A stretch of DNA of 64,000 nt from Gymnorhina tibicen (taxonomy: Eukaryota > Chordata > Aves > Passeriformes > Artamidae). The notes beneath the pieces were generated by a model that searched no databases, was not told the origin of the DNA, and saw only the letters and a list, made by a program, of their open reading frames with translations. Made by a program: the position numbers and the translations under genes. Positions 10,361 through 24,530 of this stretch are shown in pieces. The stretch's first letter is position 1. Each line of letters opens with the position of its first letter. The DNA is taken from the NCBI GenBank assembly GCA_013399875.1, contig VXAZ01018004.1:438072-502071 (forward strand), written 5' to 3'.

Positions 10361-13300
10361 TCACCCTCAGAAGTCAATACACAGTGGTCACATATAATTA
10401 TTAAGTAAATTTGCCAGTGTAAGCTTTTATTTTCATTCAGCCGTCGTATGACACATAAAGATCAATGGATCTGATGGATCACCACGCAAAGTTGATAAAA
10501 AAATGGATGACCAAGAGGAATAAGCTAACTTTCATTAACAGGGATATATAAATCAATAAAATCACTGAAAGATACAATAAGATGTTTTACTCTCAGCTAT
10601 TTCCAAATTATTTTCTTATCTTGCACAATACAATTAGGAAAAAACCATTTTCTACACAAAATAGAAGAAAAATTATACCAGTTTCACTGGCATTTCAGAA
10701 AAGCCTCTTAGAAAGAATAGGAATATAGCACTTGTAGCAGCACATATAATTAGAACTGCTGAGCAGAATGACTTCATACTAATTTGAAAAATAAATAGCT
10801 GTTTATTTCTATGCTACTGTTCCAGCTGCTTTAAACAATTTTGCGATAATGGATTATTAATTACATTGATTTCGCATGTCAGTTGACATGAGGGAAATAT
10901 TTGCATTTCTAAATAATTTGCGTACAAAAGTGGCTACACAAAACTCACTTCTTTAAAGCTGGAAATACCAGTTGCCTAATGCACATAATAAAAAAGAGAA
11001 CTACAGATAGGCAGATCTTTAATAACATGTAGACTGCAGCTCACCTTTGGAAATATTAAAAATCAAAAACCTCTTCTCACATTGGAGGAAAATTTTTTTA
11101 CTATGTTAGGTTTAAGTATTTCTTTCACACAAGGGACTGTTCCACTAACCTATTGTTTTGATTTTGGAACAAACTGAACGACAAAAGAAAATGGGATTCT
11201 ATTTCATGTTCTCACAGGGCACTGATTGCTTCTTCAATAACATTTAACTTCAATTACATTTTACATTACTTTTTAACATTTATTATGTTAACTCACATTA
11301 TTGGGATATTTCCAAAGAATTCTCCTGATAAGGTGAACTGGAATTTTTTTTCGCCATTTTTGTTTATCACCATCTGCATTTTGCAGACAGTAGAAGAGTA
11401 GAAGTTCCAATAAAGGACTTAACATGACTCTTTCTCATTCTAACAGATCATCTAATTTTTTTGTTCCCCAGGTGTTTCATGTACAAATGTCACCTGATTG
11501 TTCATCACTGCTCATCTCTGTGGCCTCCCCCACTCCACTACATACATATATTCCTTTTGATGGGGGTCGTGAGTGGATAAGAAGATATGTTTTAGCTTAT
11601 CAAGTCTATTCCACATTGCCTAACCTAAAATGTAATCCAGAAGAGGAAAAAAAATGGTCTATACTTGAAAATCCTTAGGCTGAAAGGAATCACAATGTCA
11701 GCTATGCAACTAAAAAAACCACCAAGACCTCAGAAATCATATAATATCATCATCACTAAATCTGATGGCTCTTTAATTCCCTCTGAAATTTCATTTATGA
11801 GAGAGGAATTTTTCATCATTTCATGAGGAAGGCATCCACAGAAAATACTTGCACAGCCCTCCACGAACTTACACAGCTCTATAGCTCCATAAACAAATTT
11901 AGCAATAGAAGGCTATTATTTAGGGTAAGGGAGCCCGCTGAATGACAATCAGACTGAGGCTCCACAGTGATTTGGCACTCAAGAAAGCAATAATAGGTAG
12001 ATAAGCTAAGAATGTCAAGGAAAGCAATATAAGCTGTGATGCAGCTCCCACACAACTCTAAGTAAGTTATGGTATGATACTAACTTTAAGGAAGGAACAG
12101 CCATTTTTCCTAGTTCACAAGACCTTCACAAGATATCTGAGAGGGTGAATAATGCTATTGATGAGTTTGAAGCAGAGTCAGTGCATGAACTGTATGTAAA
12201 CAACATTAGGCATGCACACAATTAGTTTTCATTAAGGAAGATGTGTAACAGAAAGCCTAAGTATGGTGCTTATGCAGAAAATCTGTTCAGGTTGTATATG
12301 TCCCACGATAGACGAGGTCCATAATGATGAGAAAACTTCCCAGCAGTAGGGTTTTAGTTCTCATAGGTAAGCAGAACCTTGAACTACTGATATTATGCTC
12401 CGAACCACTGCAAGGTGCATTAGTACTGACATGGTATCTGGTATCTCCACTGTGGTAAGAAGCTATGTAAGTTTACCTTGCCCTATGTTGTGATCTACAA
12501 TCTGATAAAAATCTTCACATGTTTTAGAAGAAAGTTCCCACCAGGAAGAAAATAACCTTGTAATACTATTTGGCTGCTTTCTGCTGAGGATATTTATAGG
12601 AGAAAGCACTGTATAGATGAACACTTCAGAACTCACTGTGAAGCTGTAAGACAAGCAAAGAACTAAGTTTTATTCTGAGGCTGAGACACGTGGAGATCTC
12701 AAGTGTGAAAATAAATCATTTCCAAAGTTGTTTCACAGTCTGACAAAACTAAGGCTGCAAAAGCATGAAGCTCAAAATTTCAGCCTAAGCTTTTCAGGAC
12801 TAAACAAAGGAATCTACAACTACTGATAGCAGTTTATCTTCAATATGGTTTGACAGTTACTGTCGCAAGTTTAAATTTGTGTTAGTAGGTATTTGGCAGA
12901 GGACATTTCATAGGATTCCCCATAGGTCCTTTATAGGATCCACCTCACAGCAGATGCACTGGCATGATACCCAAAACAGGGGTTTGAAAGATGACTAAAG
13001 ACAGAAATATGCACATGCAAGATAAAGTTGCTTCATCACTATACTCAGACTGAAATGTGATTAACAAACCAAAAGGATCAAGCATTATCTTATCTTCCTT
13101 AACAAGATTCCCATGCACTGGGAACACCACCACCAAATTTTCCTGAAGTTGTAGGTGTGTCTTCTCATCTTGAGCATATACATACGGAAACAAATGAATA
13201 TTCAATATTAGTGCATCACCAAATGTCAGACCCACAGTTAGCAAGCATTCTGGTAGCCAGGCATATTGCCTCATCTCAACCTGAACATGTTAGGCAATCA

Positions 13301-16300
13301 CAATGTGCCAGAGCAATCTCAGGCCACAAACAGCTCACATCATCAGCTTTCCTTGAATGATATCAATGTATATAAAATTGCAGCTTTCATCCATCTTCAT
13401 AAATCTGATTACTTTTTGTCTTTTCAGAGAAGCCCAAGCTTCAGCTGTTTTTGAGGGAGCTGATCTTCTCAAAATAGGGTACTTCACTGTACATATAAAT
13501 AGTCACATCCTGACAAGTTCAAAAAGTTTCAGTTTATTGCATCTGCATTTTACCGTTGCTTTATCTCTGTCACTTCAAGGCATTGCTCTCCAGATTGTTG
13601 CAGGTTCACAGAGAAGAGAATAAGACACTTAAAGAGTAGCAAGAACAAGTACAGGTGGGTTCTGATTTGTTATGCTGAAGTTCTCATTAATGTTGTCTGA
13701 CTGACTGATGTGCTTGCCAGGAATCATCTCCATATTTTAGTTCAGGAAAGCTTGTTAGAGGTAATAGAGCACATCCTTGGAAGCCTCACTCTTCAGAAAA
13801 AGAGATTATTTGGAGCAGTGAAAACAAAATGGTGACAGACATCCTAAGGCAAAGATATATTGTGAGCTGTAAATACGGCTTTCCAATGCACATGCACATG
13901 CCTAGTCGTAGGCAGCCTCTTCGTCCCCTGAGACAGTACACTGTAAATTATTCAGCAGGAATCCAATGGAATTGAATGGCTATTCAGCCAGTGCCTTCTG
14001 GCCCTGCATGTGCACTGACTGCTCCATTTCATTCAGTCACAAGTGGTCATGAGATGAAACCATGCCCGGAACTGACTTCTGAACATTATTGTGTATTTTT
14101 CTTACTTTTTAACTCTAAATCTCAATTCAGATCTTCAAAAATAGGATATATGTGTTAATACAATCTAGAGTAAAAGATTCCAGTTGAGGCATATAAGAAT
14201 TTTGTCTTGCCCTGCTCCAGAAAGAGTTTCACTTCATCAAACTGTCATGGTAAAAACTAACAACACATTTGACCAGAATTGCAAAAGAAATTTTTATATA
14301 AATGTTAAAAATGTTACTTCCACCTCTGTATCTGTCTCAGTTCTTTCACTTCTAATGTTTGGACTCAAGCCAAGACCGTCCAAGCAGTCTTCTCCAGCAC
14401 TGAGGAGTGGACAGTTTATTATTGAAATCAATATTTTAAAAGTCAAAGGAAAAGGAAAATTGCCTTTGGATAATCACAAAACACAGTATCACAGCAGTTG
14501 CCCAAAACAGAAATGGTTTATTACTTACTAACTGTTATGTTTTAGTGTGTAAAATAGTCCCTACACAAAACCATATTCAGTGGCAGAGGCAGGGTTCTAG
14601 GTCCAAATGCTTCTATAAATCAGCTGAATTCCATGAATTGCTGGAATGTAAATGGGGAAGATGACATGAATTACAGTCTAACAGTGGTATTGAATCTTTA
14701 AATGAACTGTACACTCACATTTGTAATGCAGAAAGCTGAAACCAGGCATAATAAAAATAATTAAAATGAGGTTTTGAATACATTAATCTAGAAGAGAAGT
14801 GCTTTAAAGAATAAGTGAAGCGGAAAAAACAGACAGAATATATATGGCATTTACTTGTAGATATCCTTTGCTGCTGCTATTATCAGTTACCATTTGTAAA
14901 ATGTGGAAAAGTAGAAGAAAAAAAGCTTTAAAATATTTTTATTACATTGAAATTCAGGAAAAAACAAGGAACTACTGTCTTGTAATGACCAGTGATAACT
15001 GCGTTCTGTCACAGGCTGAGTAATTCCTTAGAGAAACAGCTGAGGGAAGAAATACAAGGACCAAATGACAGCAGAGGTACTGGCAAACCATTAGGCTTTC
15101 TAAAATATAACTATGAGGCAGATACCTACAAGAGACTATAAGGAAAATGTAAAATACCAGTATGATCTTCATATCACAGAAAGGAATAGTTAGGGCTTTC
15201 TTAATTCAGAAGCTCTATTGAGAAGAGAGATCCTATCTGGAATGCTACTGTCTGCAGCATTGAAACCACTTACAGCCAGACAGGAAACAGAATTGATGAT
15301 ACCATTCAAAAGATCGTCTAATGAGCCAAGAATCATTGCTGACCAGTGCTAGGGTGGCTGGATTTCAGGTTTAGACTTAAACGCCTACCATCAAAAAATT
15401 GTCCTTTTAGTCATTCAGACATCCTTTAGATTCAGCCCTACTACTTTTCTGTAGTCTGAGTCTGTATTTTAATTTCAAAGCAGTTCAGTTCTTTGCCGTC
15501 TCAGTGAAGAAGCTGTTGAAAAGCAGTGTTGTAGCAAAAGAACACACTATAGAGTTTAGAAGAAGCCTGTGTGTATATAGCTATATACGTTTGTGTATCT
15601 TAAATTTGCCGTCCCCAGAATACGCTGTCACAGGCAAGATTCCCCTTCTAAATTCATACATTTAATCTTTCATTTTGTGCCTATGAATAGCTTAACCCTC
15701 AACTGCTCTTAGTTTCTGATCTTAGAATAGCTGGTAGCTAAATTATGAGAAAATCAGGATGTCAATATGTGTATTTCTTAGGAGCATTCAAGCCAGACAT
15801 GTGATTTCTAATTTAAGGCCATCATGCCCCTAAAATAGAAACCTCCTCAAGCTCTGCCAGATCTGAATAAGTAAATTGTTCAATTCACTTATTTCTAGGC
15901 TGACCTGAGTGAGTCAGTTATTTTAAGAATGTCAAGGAAGAAACAAAAGCTAAGAATATTCTATGATACTACAGCACTGTATTTCAGGTTTCTATAAGTT
16001 CTAATCAGAGCTTTATTGAGTTTGAATCAAACTTAGAATAATTTATTCTGTTTATAAACAAATAGCTATCTAAATATAATCATATGACCAGCAGAGAAGT
16101 TGGCCTCACTATGAGGTGAGCTTTGAAATGAGAACAGGAGTCAGGAGAGTCAGGATATCTGCTCTCACACTGATAATGTGGGAGAAAGAGCTGGGGACTG
16201 AAGAGAAATTAAGTCGGGGAAAGAGAAGGGGTTGGGAGCTAAAAGCACTAGTCTGAAGCATTAATCAAATGGTAAAGAAGTGGGATAGCTGCTGCTCCTT

Positions 16301-18689
16301 GAAGTATCTAGAGTGAGACTGGTGCTCTCTGTACGTTATAGGACCAACATAAAAAAGATTTTTTTTAAATATATATTTTACTGGAACACATTTTTGTATT
16401 ATTTTAGAAGTAATGGTGTTAAAAGAGTATAGCAAAAAACCAAGAGAGGCAATTTTTTAAATAAAGATGAAGTCTCTCCTGCTCAACCAACTGGAAAAAA
16501 AGCAGATAAAAGATTTGACACACAGGGGGTTTTGTAAAAGGTCTGCAAGTCCAAACGATATCTGCTTTTCCCCTCTATATCAGCTGTCTTAATAAAAGAT
16601 GCTACCTTTTCCCTACAAACTTTGTCTTTATAGTGCTCTTGCCTCAACATGTTTGAATAGGTATGTTTGAAAATTTTCTTGTAAAAACATCAGTTCCACA
16701 CAACACATCTTAAACAGCAGTATATCAATATGTCTGTTATAAGGACTATGCCCAAAGATTTTTTTTTAAAAGTAGACACAACTGAGTTACAGGTCTTCAA
16801 AATATTGTTGGTGGTTTTTTTCCTGAGGTCTAATACTATTTGAGGTCTATAACTTCATTCCTGATTTACTTAGGATACTTTTTTTAAATGATGGAATATC
16901 AGAAATTTTCAGAGTGCATATCAAAGTACAGCTCTTTAGCTCAGTGTTTTATCACCAGTTATGTATGTTATCCTTTGATATTCCTAACTAAAACAGGTTC
17001 TGAGGCAATGCTGGGCAGAGGGAAGGAAGGTTACATATTGATCATAAACAACTCAGTCAGCTTAATAACCAAGTTTCCAAGTTGATACTTACACGTGCAT
17101 TTGACAAAGTTTTAAAGCAGAGAACCATCTAGTTTCCTTCAAGCATTAACATAGTTTTTCTCAATTATAAGTTTAATTGTATTGTAGGAAATGAACATTT
17201 TAAGCATTTTCTAGTTTTCCGGCTGTATGTCTCTCCAGCTAAGCTAGACATTTGTTTGCACATTGAAACATTGAGTTGAAAGATATGCCGAAGTCTTCTG
17301 AATTGTTACTGCAAATTTACTGTTTTCAAAAGAAGCTGAAACCTAGAAATGCCAGTGGAAACCTTTTGGTACGTCTACTCTGGCAATTACTGCCATAAGC
17401 AAAGACAGATACATTTGTTTCTGCCTTCAGCTGCTGCTTGGAAATCTGTTTCTGTTTTTACTCACGTATATATAGATCTTTAGCTAAGTCGTTACTCTGA
17501 GTTTCCATAGTGATAACTGAAATATGTATTAACACCAAACCTCAAGGCATATTTATGGTTGGCAGTGCTTCATAAATTACTTTTTCCAAGAGCAGCTTCT
17601 CAAAACATATTTGCTCAGTTCAGTTCCTCACTTGATTTGTGATAGATACTTTTGATATAGCTGTATTTATCTAGGAGAGAGATATTTTTCCCTCTGCAAG
17701 ATTCAGTGTGTTGATATTACTTCTCTTTTTTATCTATAGTATCAAACGGTCTGAAGAGATGAAGCTTCTGAATTCTGAATGTTATCTTTAAAATAAAATC
17801 ACACTTTTAAATTTGCCTTACTTTCAATTAAACTTTCCTTAAAAGCAGCACTACTAATGGACAGTATAAAACATCAGAGATAACTTACCTGTATTCATAA
17901 TCATGAGTTTTTGAACAAAGAATCTATTTCTCTGGTTGCCATCAGATTAGGAAAGAATTACCCATTCATACGATCTTGCTAATCAGGAAAGCTGAGCTGC
18001 AGCTCATCAGGTATACCCAAAACACCCCTTACTGAAAAAATAAATTCTGGGCCAGAATTTCCCCAAACTTTCTGCTCATTTTTCCCAATATATTTACCTA
18101 AGCATTATATTAGTCTGCTCTGGGATGCCTTGATGCCATGGAAAAAAGAGAACACATCAAATCCAAAACATTTTTTATTAGATTACTCAAAAAAAAGGAA
18201 GAGCTTGGGTTTTTTGTTTGTTGTGTTTTGGGGTTTTTTTAGTAGATGTTTGAAAATCTAATACTCTGACAGTCAAAGAGAATGTTTTCAGGAAATATCT
18301 GAATGAATGACTAAACAAATTTCCTCTTCATTTCTGGTAATTGCTTCTATGAAGACAGCTGAATTAGAGGTTATTGGATGAAAATCTTTCACTGTTTATT
18401 TCAAACATACTCAGGGCTGGCTTCTGTTCTGTACTAAGGAGAACTGTCAAGCATACAAATACAAGGTGACAAATAATGACCAAAACAGGCCTAGAAAGGG
18501 ACTTGAGCCTGAATTAATGAAAGCACCTATGTGGTCCCTATTTTACTTTGCTTGCAAGTAGGAAAGTGCTTTAATCTCTTATTTGCCTCCTGGGTCTCCT
18601 GGGTCATTTAAAGAAGGAAGTGCTTACATCCAACAAATTAAATTTTTATTCAGCTGTTTTGGAAGTCTGATGCAGTATAAAGTAGTCTC
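10361..18689. other. Long unique stretch, no gene or repeat family recognised
   Basis: About 8.3 kb of AT-rich sequence. Open frames up to 115 codons occur, including 12945-13274 on minus (109 codons) and 14184-14531 on plus (115 codons). Their translations show no domain I recognise and no periodic amino-acid pattern. A perfect 16-bp palindrome lies at 15573-15588. CpG is rare throughout. Intronic or intergenic sequence fits best. Confidence 0.5.
15573..15588. repeat. Perfect 16-bp palindrome GTATATAGCTATATAC
   Basis: Two 8-bp arms meet without a spacer. The sequence is mostly alternating TA, so chance or a decayed TA microsatellite is the likely origin. Confidence 0.6.
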
Positions 18690-19560
18690 TCATTAAATGC
18701 AGGTGTCTGTTGTGTGCCATAATCCTGTCCTTCCTTCTTATCCTCTACAGTCATCGCCTGCTTGCTCACATGGCAACAACTACAAGCACAAAGCATCCTT
18801 CTCCAACTAGTATTGTGTCAGACCCATATCTCCAGGTTCCAACTGCTGGGCATCCTTTTTCATTATCCTTACCTTAAACAGCATTCTGTACTAGCTTAGC
18901 TTTTCATGGCTCTTAGCAGTTTGAACAGTTGGGTTCTAAATTGTGTTTTTCTCTGTGTAACAGTGAAGACTCCTGCGCAAGGAGAGTGCCCTCTGCAGTT
19001 CATTGTTTGCATCTTGTACTGTTCTGGTCTCAAGTCATCCCAGCTGTGACTGAGGGAGAAAATGTGTGACTCCCTCTCTTATTCTGTTCTATCATGCTAG
19101 CTCTTAGGCCCCCAAAGCGCAGAGGCTTTAGCTGCAGAGCTGATTTGAGCTCAGGCTGTTTTCTTTGATCCTTGGCTATGTGATGCTGCAGATATGCCTC
19201 TGCCCAGACGGCATCATGCTGATCCTGACCCTGACCTGGTGTGAACAGGATGAAGCCAAGCCCAAGACTCTTCACTGTGTTTTCACAACTGAGACATAGC
19301 CAGAAGAAGCTGAGCTAGAGGTTTCTAGTAGCTTATTGTGTCTGCATGAGGCAACGACTCCCATGTCCCTCTCCTAGGTCAGTAGCAGGCAGGAATATGG
19401 GATAGCTGCAATTCTCTAGAGATTGCAGGAGCTGCCCCTGGCCCTGCTGAGCTGGTCATGTTCTGTGCCTGGTGTGTGCACTGAGAGTCACCTATGCGTC
19501 AAGGACCTGCCTTGAGAATGCAAAGACAAGCACAGTGCACCCTCAGAGTCACCTTTAAAA
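18690..19560. other. GC-richer block of unknown origin
   Basis: Base composition rises clearly above both flanks over about 870 bp, yet CpG stays rare. The stretch contains a pyrimidine run ending in CTCTACAG (about 18731-18750) that resembles a splice acceptor, and repeated CCTGA/CCCTGACC units near 19220-19245. An 81-codon minus-strand frame at 19030-19275 is not recognised. An old, deaminated LTR or other repeat is my best guess; an unannotated exon is possible. Confidence 0.25.
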
Positions 19561-20284
19561 TTTATGCTGAAGAAAAAGTTAAATGTGTGTTGTCTGGCAA
19601 ATATTAACACTGCCTCAGTGCTTTTCAACCATTATTGTTTGGGGTTTCACAAAGTAGGGTATAAATGAGATTACTAAGTGAAGCATGTTGCATAAGTTTG
19701 CATTTAATCATGATTTACTTCAGTCCAACCCACTCTCTGTGTCACTGTAGAGATTAATTTTTAGTACTGAAAATATGGACTTGAATGTACTCACACACAA
19801 GCAATTGCTAAGGGGCAATGTGATCCTGTACATTAGCAATTCTCTGGAAACTGCCTGTTAGTAAACTTCTGCTTTCAATGAAAAAATGAGTTAGCTTGTT
19901 ATTTTCTCATTAAGGGGTAAGCTACTTCAACTTATTTTCTGATTGCCATAGGAATGCACATTTATAGCTACCAGCCTGCAGTAACCTGTCTACTAACTTC
20001 CTACTGTGCCTTCAGTCTTCATAACTATTTTGATCTTCAAAACACCCGCTCCACTATTATCTAATAATATGGGGACCTCTTTCTTGAAAGAAAAGATGGA
20101 TTATCTCCCATTTTTACCCTTCCTAAAAATAAAGCTCTCCAGATCTTTCTCTTTTCCTGTGCTCGCTCAGAAGCAGAGGGCATAAGATGTACTGGCATCC
20201 TGAAAATAGGAGTTCTCTTTATGGCTTGGTGCAGACAGGGTATTATAATAGCATACTATAAAATGCTGCGCACAAAATCAAGGG

Positions 20285-20830
20285 TGTACTCGATGTGTCT
20301 GGGATGGAATTAACTTTCTTCATATATGCCTTTTGGATTTTCAGCTAAAACAGTGGTAATAACACACCAGTGTCAGCTTTTGCCCAGTGGTCTTTTGCAC
20401 AGTGTCAAGACTTTCTCTGGTACTCATTCTGCCACGCCAGGCTGGAGGAGGTCACAAGAAAGAGAGGGACACAGCCAGGCCAGATCACCCACACTGATCA
20501 AAGGAATATTCAACACTATACAGCATCATGTGTAGCCATAAAAAATAGTGGTCTAACCTTTCTTATGTAGCTGTTGCTTGAAAATTGGTTGATCTGCTTG
20601 TACCAGGTGGTAAGTAACAGCTTTTCATCACTTGTTTTGGGTTTTGTCTACTTGTTTGCTCGTGGGTTGTTTTTTGGGGTTTTTTTAACTTTCATTCGCT
20701 TATTAGGGTTTGACTGAAACTGCAAGTTTCCCTGCTTTTGCTTTTCTGAATTTCCACCCTAACCCTTTGGGAGAGGTGATAACAGGTGTTTGAGTGGGTG
20801 TCTCATTGCAGTCTGGGTCAGCCAACCACA
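20285..20830 (+). mobile_element. Solo LTR of an avian endogenous retrovirus, 5-bp TSD AAGGG
   Basis: The borders are exact. AAGGG stands at 20280-20284 and again at 20831-20835. Between them the element starts TGTACTCGATGTG and ends AACCACA, giving TG...CA termini over 546 bp. The opening CTGGGATGGAATTAACTTTC, the internal GACACAGCCAGG, TGATCAAAGGAATATTC and a TATA-like CATAAAAAATAG (about 20538-20549) follow the order of a bird LTR family I recall. That order and the termini support plus orientation. No viral coding sequence adjoins it, so it is a solo LTR. Diverged and probably old. Confidence 0.88.
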
Positions 20831-21411
20831 AAGGGACAACTTCTGTTGTCTTTTAAACTAATAGAAACACTGTTACTTCTTTTCTTATAGATGGTTCTAG
20901 GAAGGCAAAACCAGAATATGGAAAGCTAATCACCATCTCCCTTTTCTGCTAAGAGTGAACAATCATTCTTTCTCCCTACAATAATTTTGCCTCATTTAAA
21001 TTCTTTTTTCCAGAAGTTTCATGTCTCCAGAGACAGGAACAAACCTGACTGGAAATTTGAATATTCACCAATGCCATGAACCAAAAATTTTGCACTCAGG
21101 TTTAAAAAGGAGAAATTGTCACTAGATATCCATTTCATTTTTAGTTCTTGTTTCACACAGTCTTCCTAGTCAGCAGATTGATTACTTTCAGGCTACCTAG
21201 CCCAAGTCAGAGCATGAAAATATAAGATCTCCAGCATTTCTAAGGCGTGTCTCTGTAAATTACATAAAAGATGAGATCTCTCCTGAAAATAAGGTTTTTT
21301 CAAACAAAGGAAATTTGGCAAAAATGTTTTATTGTATATGCTTTGCTGAACTAAAAAAGAGACCACTGATGCAAATTAAAAGGAGAAAATGTTGAAGGGG
21401 TATATGGAATG
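20831..21411. other. Unique DNA between LTR and CR1
   Basis: It opens with the second AAGGG target-site copy at 20831-20835. No gene, RNA gene or further repeat family was recognised. Confidence 0.6.
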
Positions 21412-22383
21412 GAATGGAATCCTCAACCTCCTTTCCTCTAAACTAGACAGAGAGTGTCCCCAGCTGCCTCTCATAGGACATTCCTTACAGCCCTTTCACC
21501 AGCTTTGTTGCCTTCCTTTGGGTGTACTCAAGCACCTTCAAATGCTTCTTAAATTGGGAGGCCCAGAACTGCGTGCAGTACTCCAGGTGAGGCAGCATCA
21601 ACACTCAATACAACAGGATAATCACCCCTTTTGAGCAGCTGGTGCTGTGCACTTCAGGATGGGGCTTGCCAGGGCACCCTGCTGACTCCTACTGAGCCTT
21701 CTGTGACCAGAAACCACAGATCCCTTTCTGCAGGGCTGCTGTCCAGTCATTCCTGTCCTCATTTATACTTGAGTCTAGATTTACTCTGTCCTAGGTGCAG
21801 AATCCCTCTCTTGTTAAATTTAATCCCACTAATCATTGCTCTATTCTATCTAGATCTCTCTGCAAAACCTCTTGTCCCTCAAAGGAGTCAACAAACAGCA
21901 CCTCCCAGTTTGGTATCATGAGCAAACTTGCTCGTGGTGCATTCACCTGCTGCATCCAGAGCACTGATAAATGTATGGAACAGAACTGGCCCTAGGACAG
22001 AATGCTGAGGAACACCAGTGATGACCAGACACCAGCCCCATTCATTACAACCCCTTGAGCCCTGACTTTCAGCCACTCTTCACTCAGTGCACAGTGTTCA
22101 TCTCACAGCTGGACAACTTGTCCAGAAGGATGCTGTGAGGGACAGCATCAAAAGCCTTACTAAAATCCAGAAAACTGTATCTACTGCCTTAATTTCATCC
22201 ATGAGGCTACTGACCATGTCATAGAAGGATATCAAATTAATTAAGAAAGACTTTCCTTTTGTGACCCAAGGGTGAGTATGCTTAATGATTGCACTATTCT
22301 TTAAATATTTTTCAATAATACCCAATATGATCTTCATAATTTTTCCAGGAACTGAGATTAGACCAACAGGTCAGCATTTCCTG

Positions 22384-22385
<2 letters not shown>
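21412..22385 (-). mobile_element. CR1 LINE, reverse transcriptase domain relic
   Basis: On minus, the frames read in order: GKSFLINLISFYD (about 22200-22260), motif A LDFSKAFDAVPHS (near 22147-22170, one frameshift from the preceding block), GVPQHSVLGPVLF (about 22000-22040), then motif C as FAHD in place of FADD (21916-21927). Downstream, HLEYC-QFWA-like residues lie at about 21565-21600. The second catalytic-motif position is thus changed to His, and several frameshifts and stops are present. The left end has GGAAT repeats (21407-21422) where the 3' tail would be. A (TG)n array abuts the right end. Inactive. Confidence 0.92.
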
Positions 22386-22422
<37 letters not shown>

Positions 22423-22426
22423 TGTG
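22386..22426. repeat. (TG)n microsatellite
   Basis: About 20 TG units with one TA interruption. It directly abuts the CR1 reverse transcriptase relic at the codons for the GNCRPV-like block. Degenerate CR1-like sequence may resume beyond it, so the array may have arisen inside the element. Confidence 0.95.
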
Positions 22427-24530
22427 ACAACGTGGGTGGTTACCCTTGAACAATAAGTAATTTTCACAATGTATGTATATGCGAGTGTAATTTATTAAAG
22501 TAGCAGTTTGCTTATTTAAATCCAAAGGAAGTAGCAATTCCCAAATATAGGTCAGAACAAAATGCTGCAGAGATGTAAACAGTCATTCCTTTGTGCCTGC
22601 CTCACCCCTGGATAAAATGTTCTGTTACTATCTTTTAATATTATTCAGGGAATCAGGAATAACCATTATCTATTATTAAAATAACATTCAACAAGCCATA
22701 ACCAGAGGCATAATCTATATTATTTTTTGGCAAACAAGTTGAAAATATATGTCCAATTGATGACAGAAGTCCCAGCAGCAATTTCTTCTCATGATATTTC
22801 AATACAGTAACCTGGGATGATGGGGAGTTTTATAATTAATGTCAGTTATGCTGGACATACTCTGATAAGAAATGATGGGCTTGCCATTTACAAACATCAA
22901 ATTTTACAAGCTGGAAATGAAATGCAGTCAAAACAGGCCAGCAGACCAAAAAGTGATATAAGCTGTAATTTCGTGATAGTCTATCTTCTGCTGGCAAAGC
23001 AAAAACTGTTCCCAGAGGAGCTGAATAATGGTGTGGGATTGGTTAGGAAAAGGCAAAAACACTGCAGCAATTGTCAGTGGGTTTAGAGCTATGCTTTCCT
23101 TGTTTGGAAAACAAAAAATAAAGTTTTATCTTTCATCTTTCTGCTGTAGCTGGAGAATATATTCACCAAATTTCCCCAGCAGAAAATTTCACAGAGTTTC
23201 TGCAGAAAAATTATGTAAAAGGAATCAACAGTGGATGCTGTAGCAACCTCTTGACAGTGAACAGAAGAAAAGTCATGACAAAGGCATTTAGCTATTTTCA
23301 GCATTGTAGGGTTTTATAGGGTTTTTTGTATTTACTATAAAGTGACATGGTTTCCTGTTCCACATTGTTCAGTGTAACTAATGAAAAGACAGTTTCTTCT
23401 CTCCAGAGGAAAAAAAAAGCAATACGATATCTCACATCTCCAAAGTGTTTCATGAAAATAAAACATAAAAGAAAAATTCAGGAATGTTACCAAGAATTAT
23501 GACATCACCAAGAAAAATGGGGTGATGCATATAAATTTGTACCTTGATGTTTGCAACCTAAATGTTATGAAATGCAGTATTTTCGTTTCAACTGAAGTGC
23601 AACATTAAAAATGTCTTTCTCCAAGGTCAATACATTTTGAATCTGTCATCAGAGTTGTTATGAAGATGAATGTTTTCATCTTACAAGAAAATTCACACAG
23701 ATAGAAATAACATTGCAAAAAAAAGGTGAGCAAAAAGGGCCAGATCTTCCCACTAAGTGCTCTTTTCAGCACTATTGCTCTGCTGCCTTTGAGTGCTGCT
23801 TGTAATTTGAAATTCAGAGGCTTCTAGAAAGGTGTTAAAGCCATCCTGGTTGCTTTGAAATTAGTTATTTAGTTCCTGGTCCCTGCAGAAATGTAGCATG
23901 TTCTCTGAACACAGGTTTTGCCATATTCCTTCATTTTTCTTCCACTTTTAAAGAAATTCAGTGTTGATGAAAACACTACAAAATGGAATAGTTAAGCTGG
24001 CATGCCGAAAATAGATTCAAAAGAAAATTTTTTAAATATACTTATACCTGCAATTTGGGAATCCTCATCTTATTCCTAACAACTTGATATAATGGATTTC
24101 TTCATATCTATGTTTTAAAACCAAAGCATCTCACGTCTTGGATTCTCTTACTTAAACAGACCATATGTTTTAGGCATATTACATATCTTGGGCAAATGAT
24201 ATACTTTTCTACTCTGTAAAGCATAGTACCACAAACCCAGATTTTTAAAGGAAATTATCAGTAAGTCATAAAAGTAAATGCATAAAATAAAATAAACCAA
24301 AATGAAATACAAAAAAATAAAATAAATTCTGCCATGCAAAAAGAGCTATTTTTCCTAAGAGCATAAGATCATTTAGATATTCTGCAGGCAGTAGAATTAG
24401 AGCTGGGAATTATTAAGGCTTTTTTGAAATCTGAAGCAATTGGCACTGAAAGAGAGGATATCAGGAAATACCTAAAAAATTATGTGTCATATCTGGTAAC
24501 TGAGGTGTACTGAGATATATCCTAGCATAA
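22427..24530. other. Unique DNA, no gene seen
   Basis: The first 50 bases may still be CR1 (minus strand: a TTGTTCAAGGGTAACC segment resembles the codons before GNCRPV). The rest shows only short chance frames up to 89 codons. A CATAA copy at 24526-24530 is the left target-site duplication of the next LTR. Confidence 0.5.
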
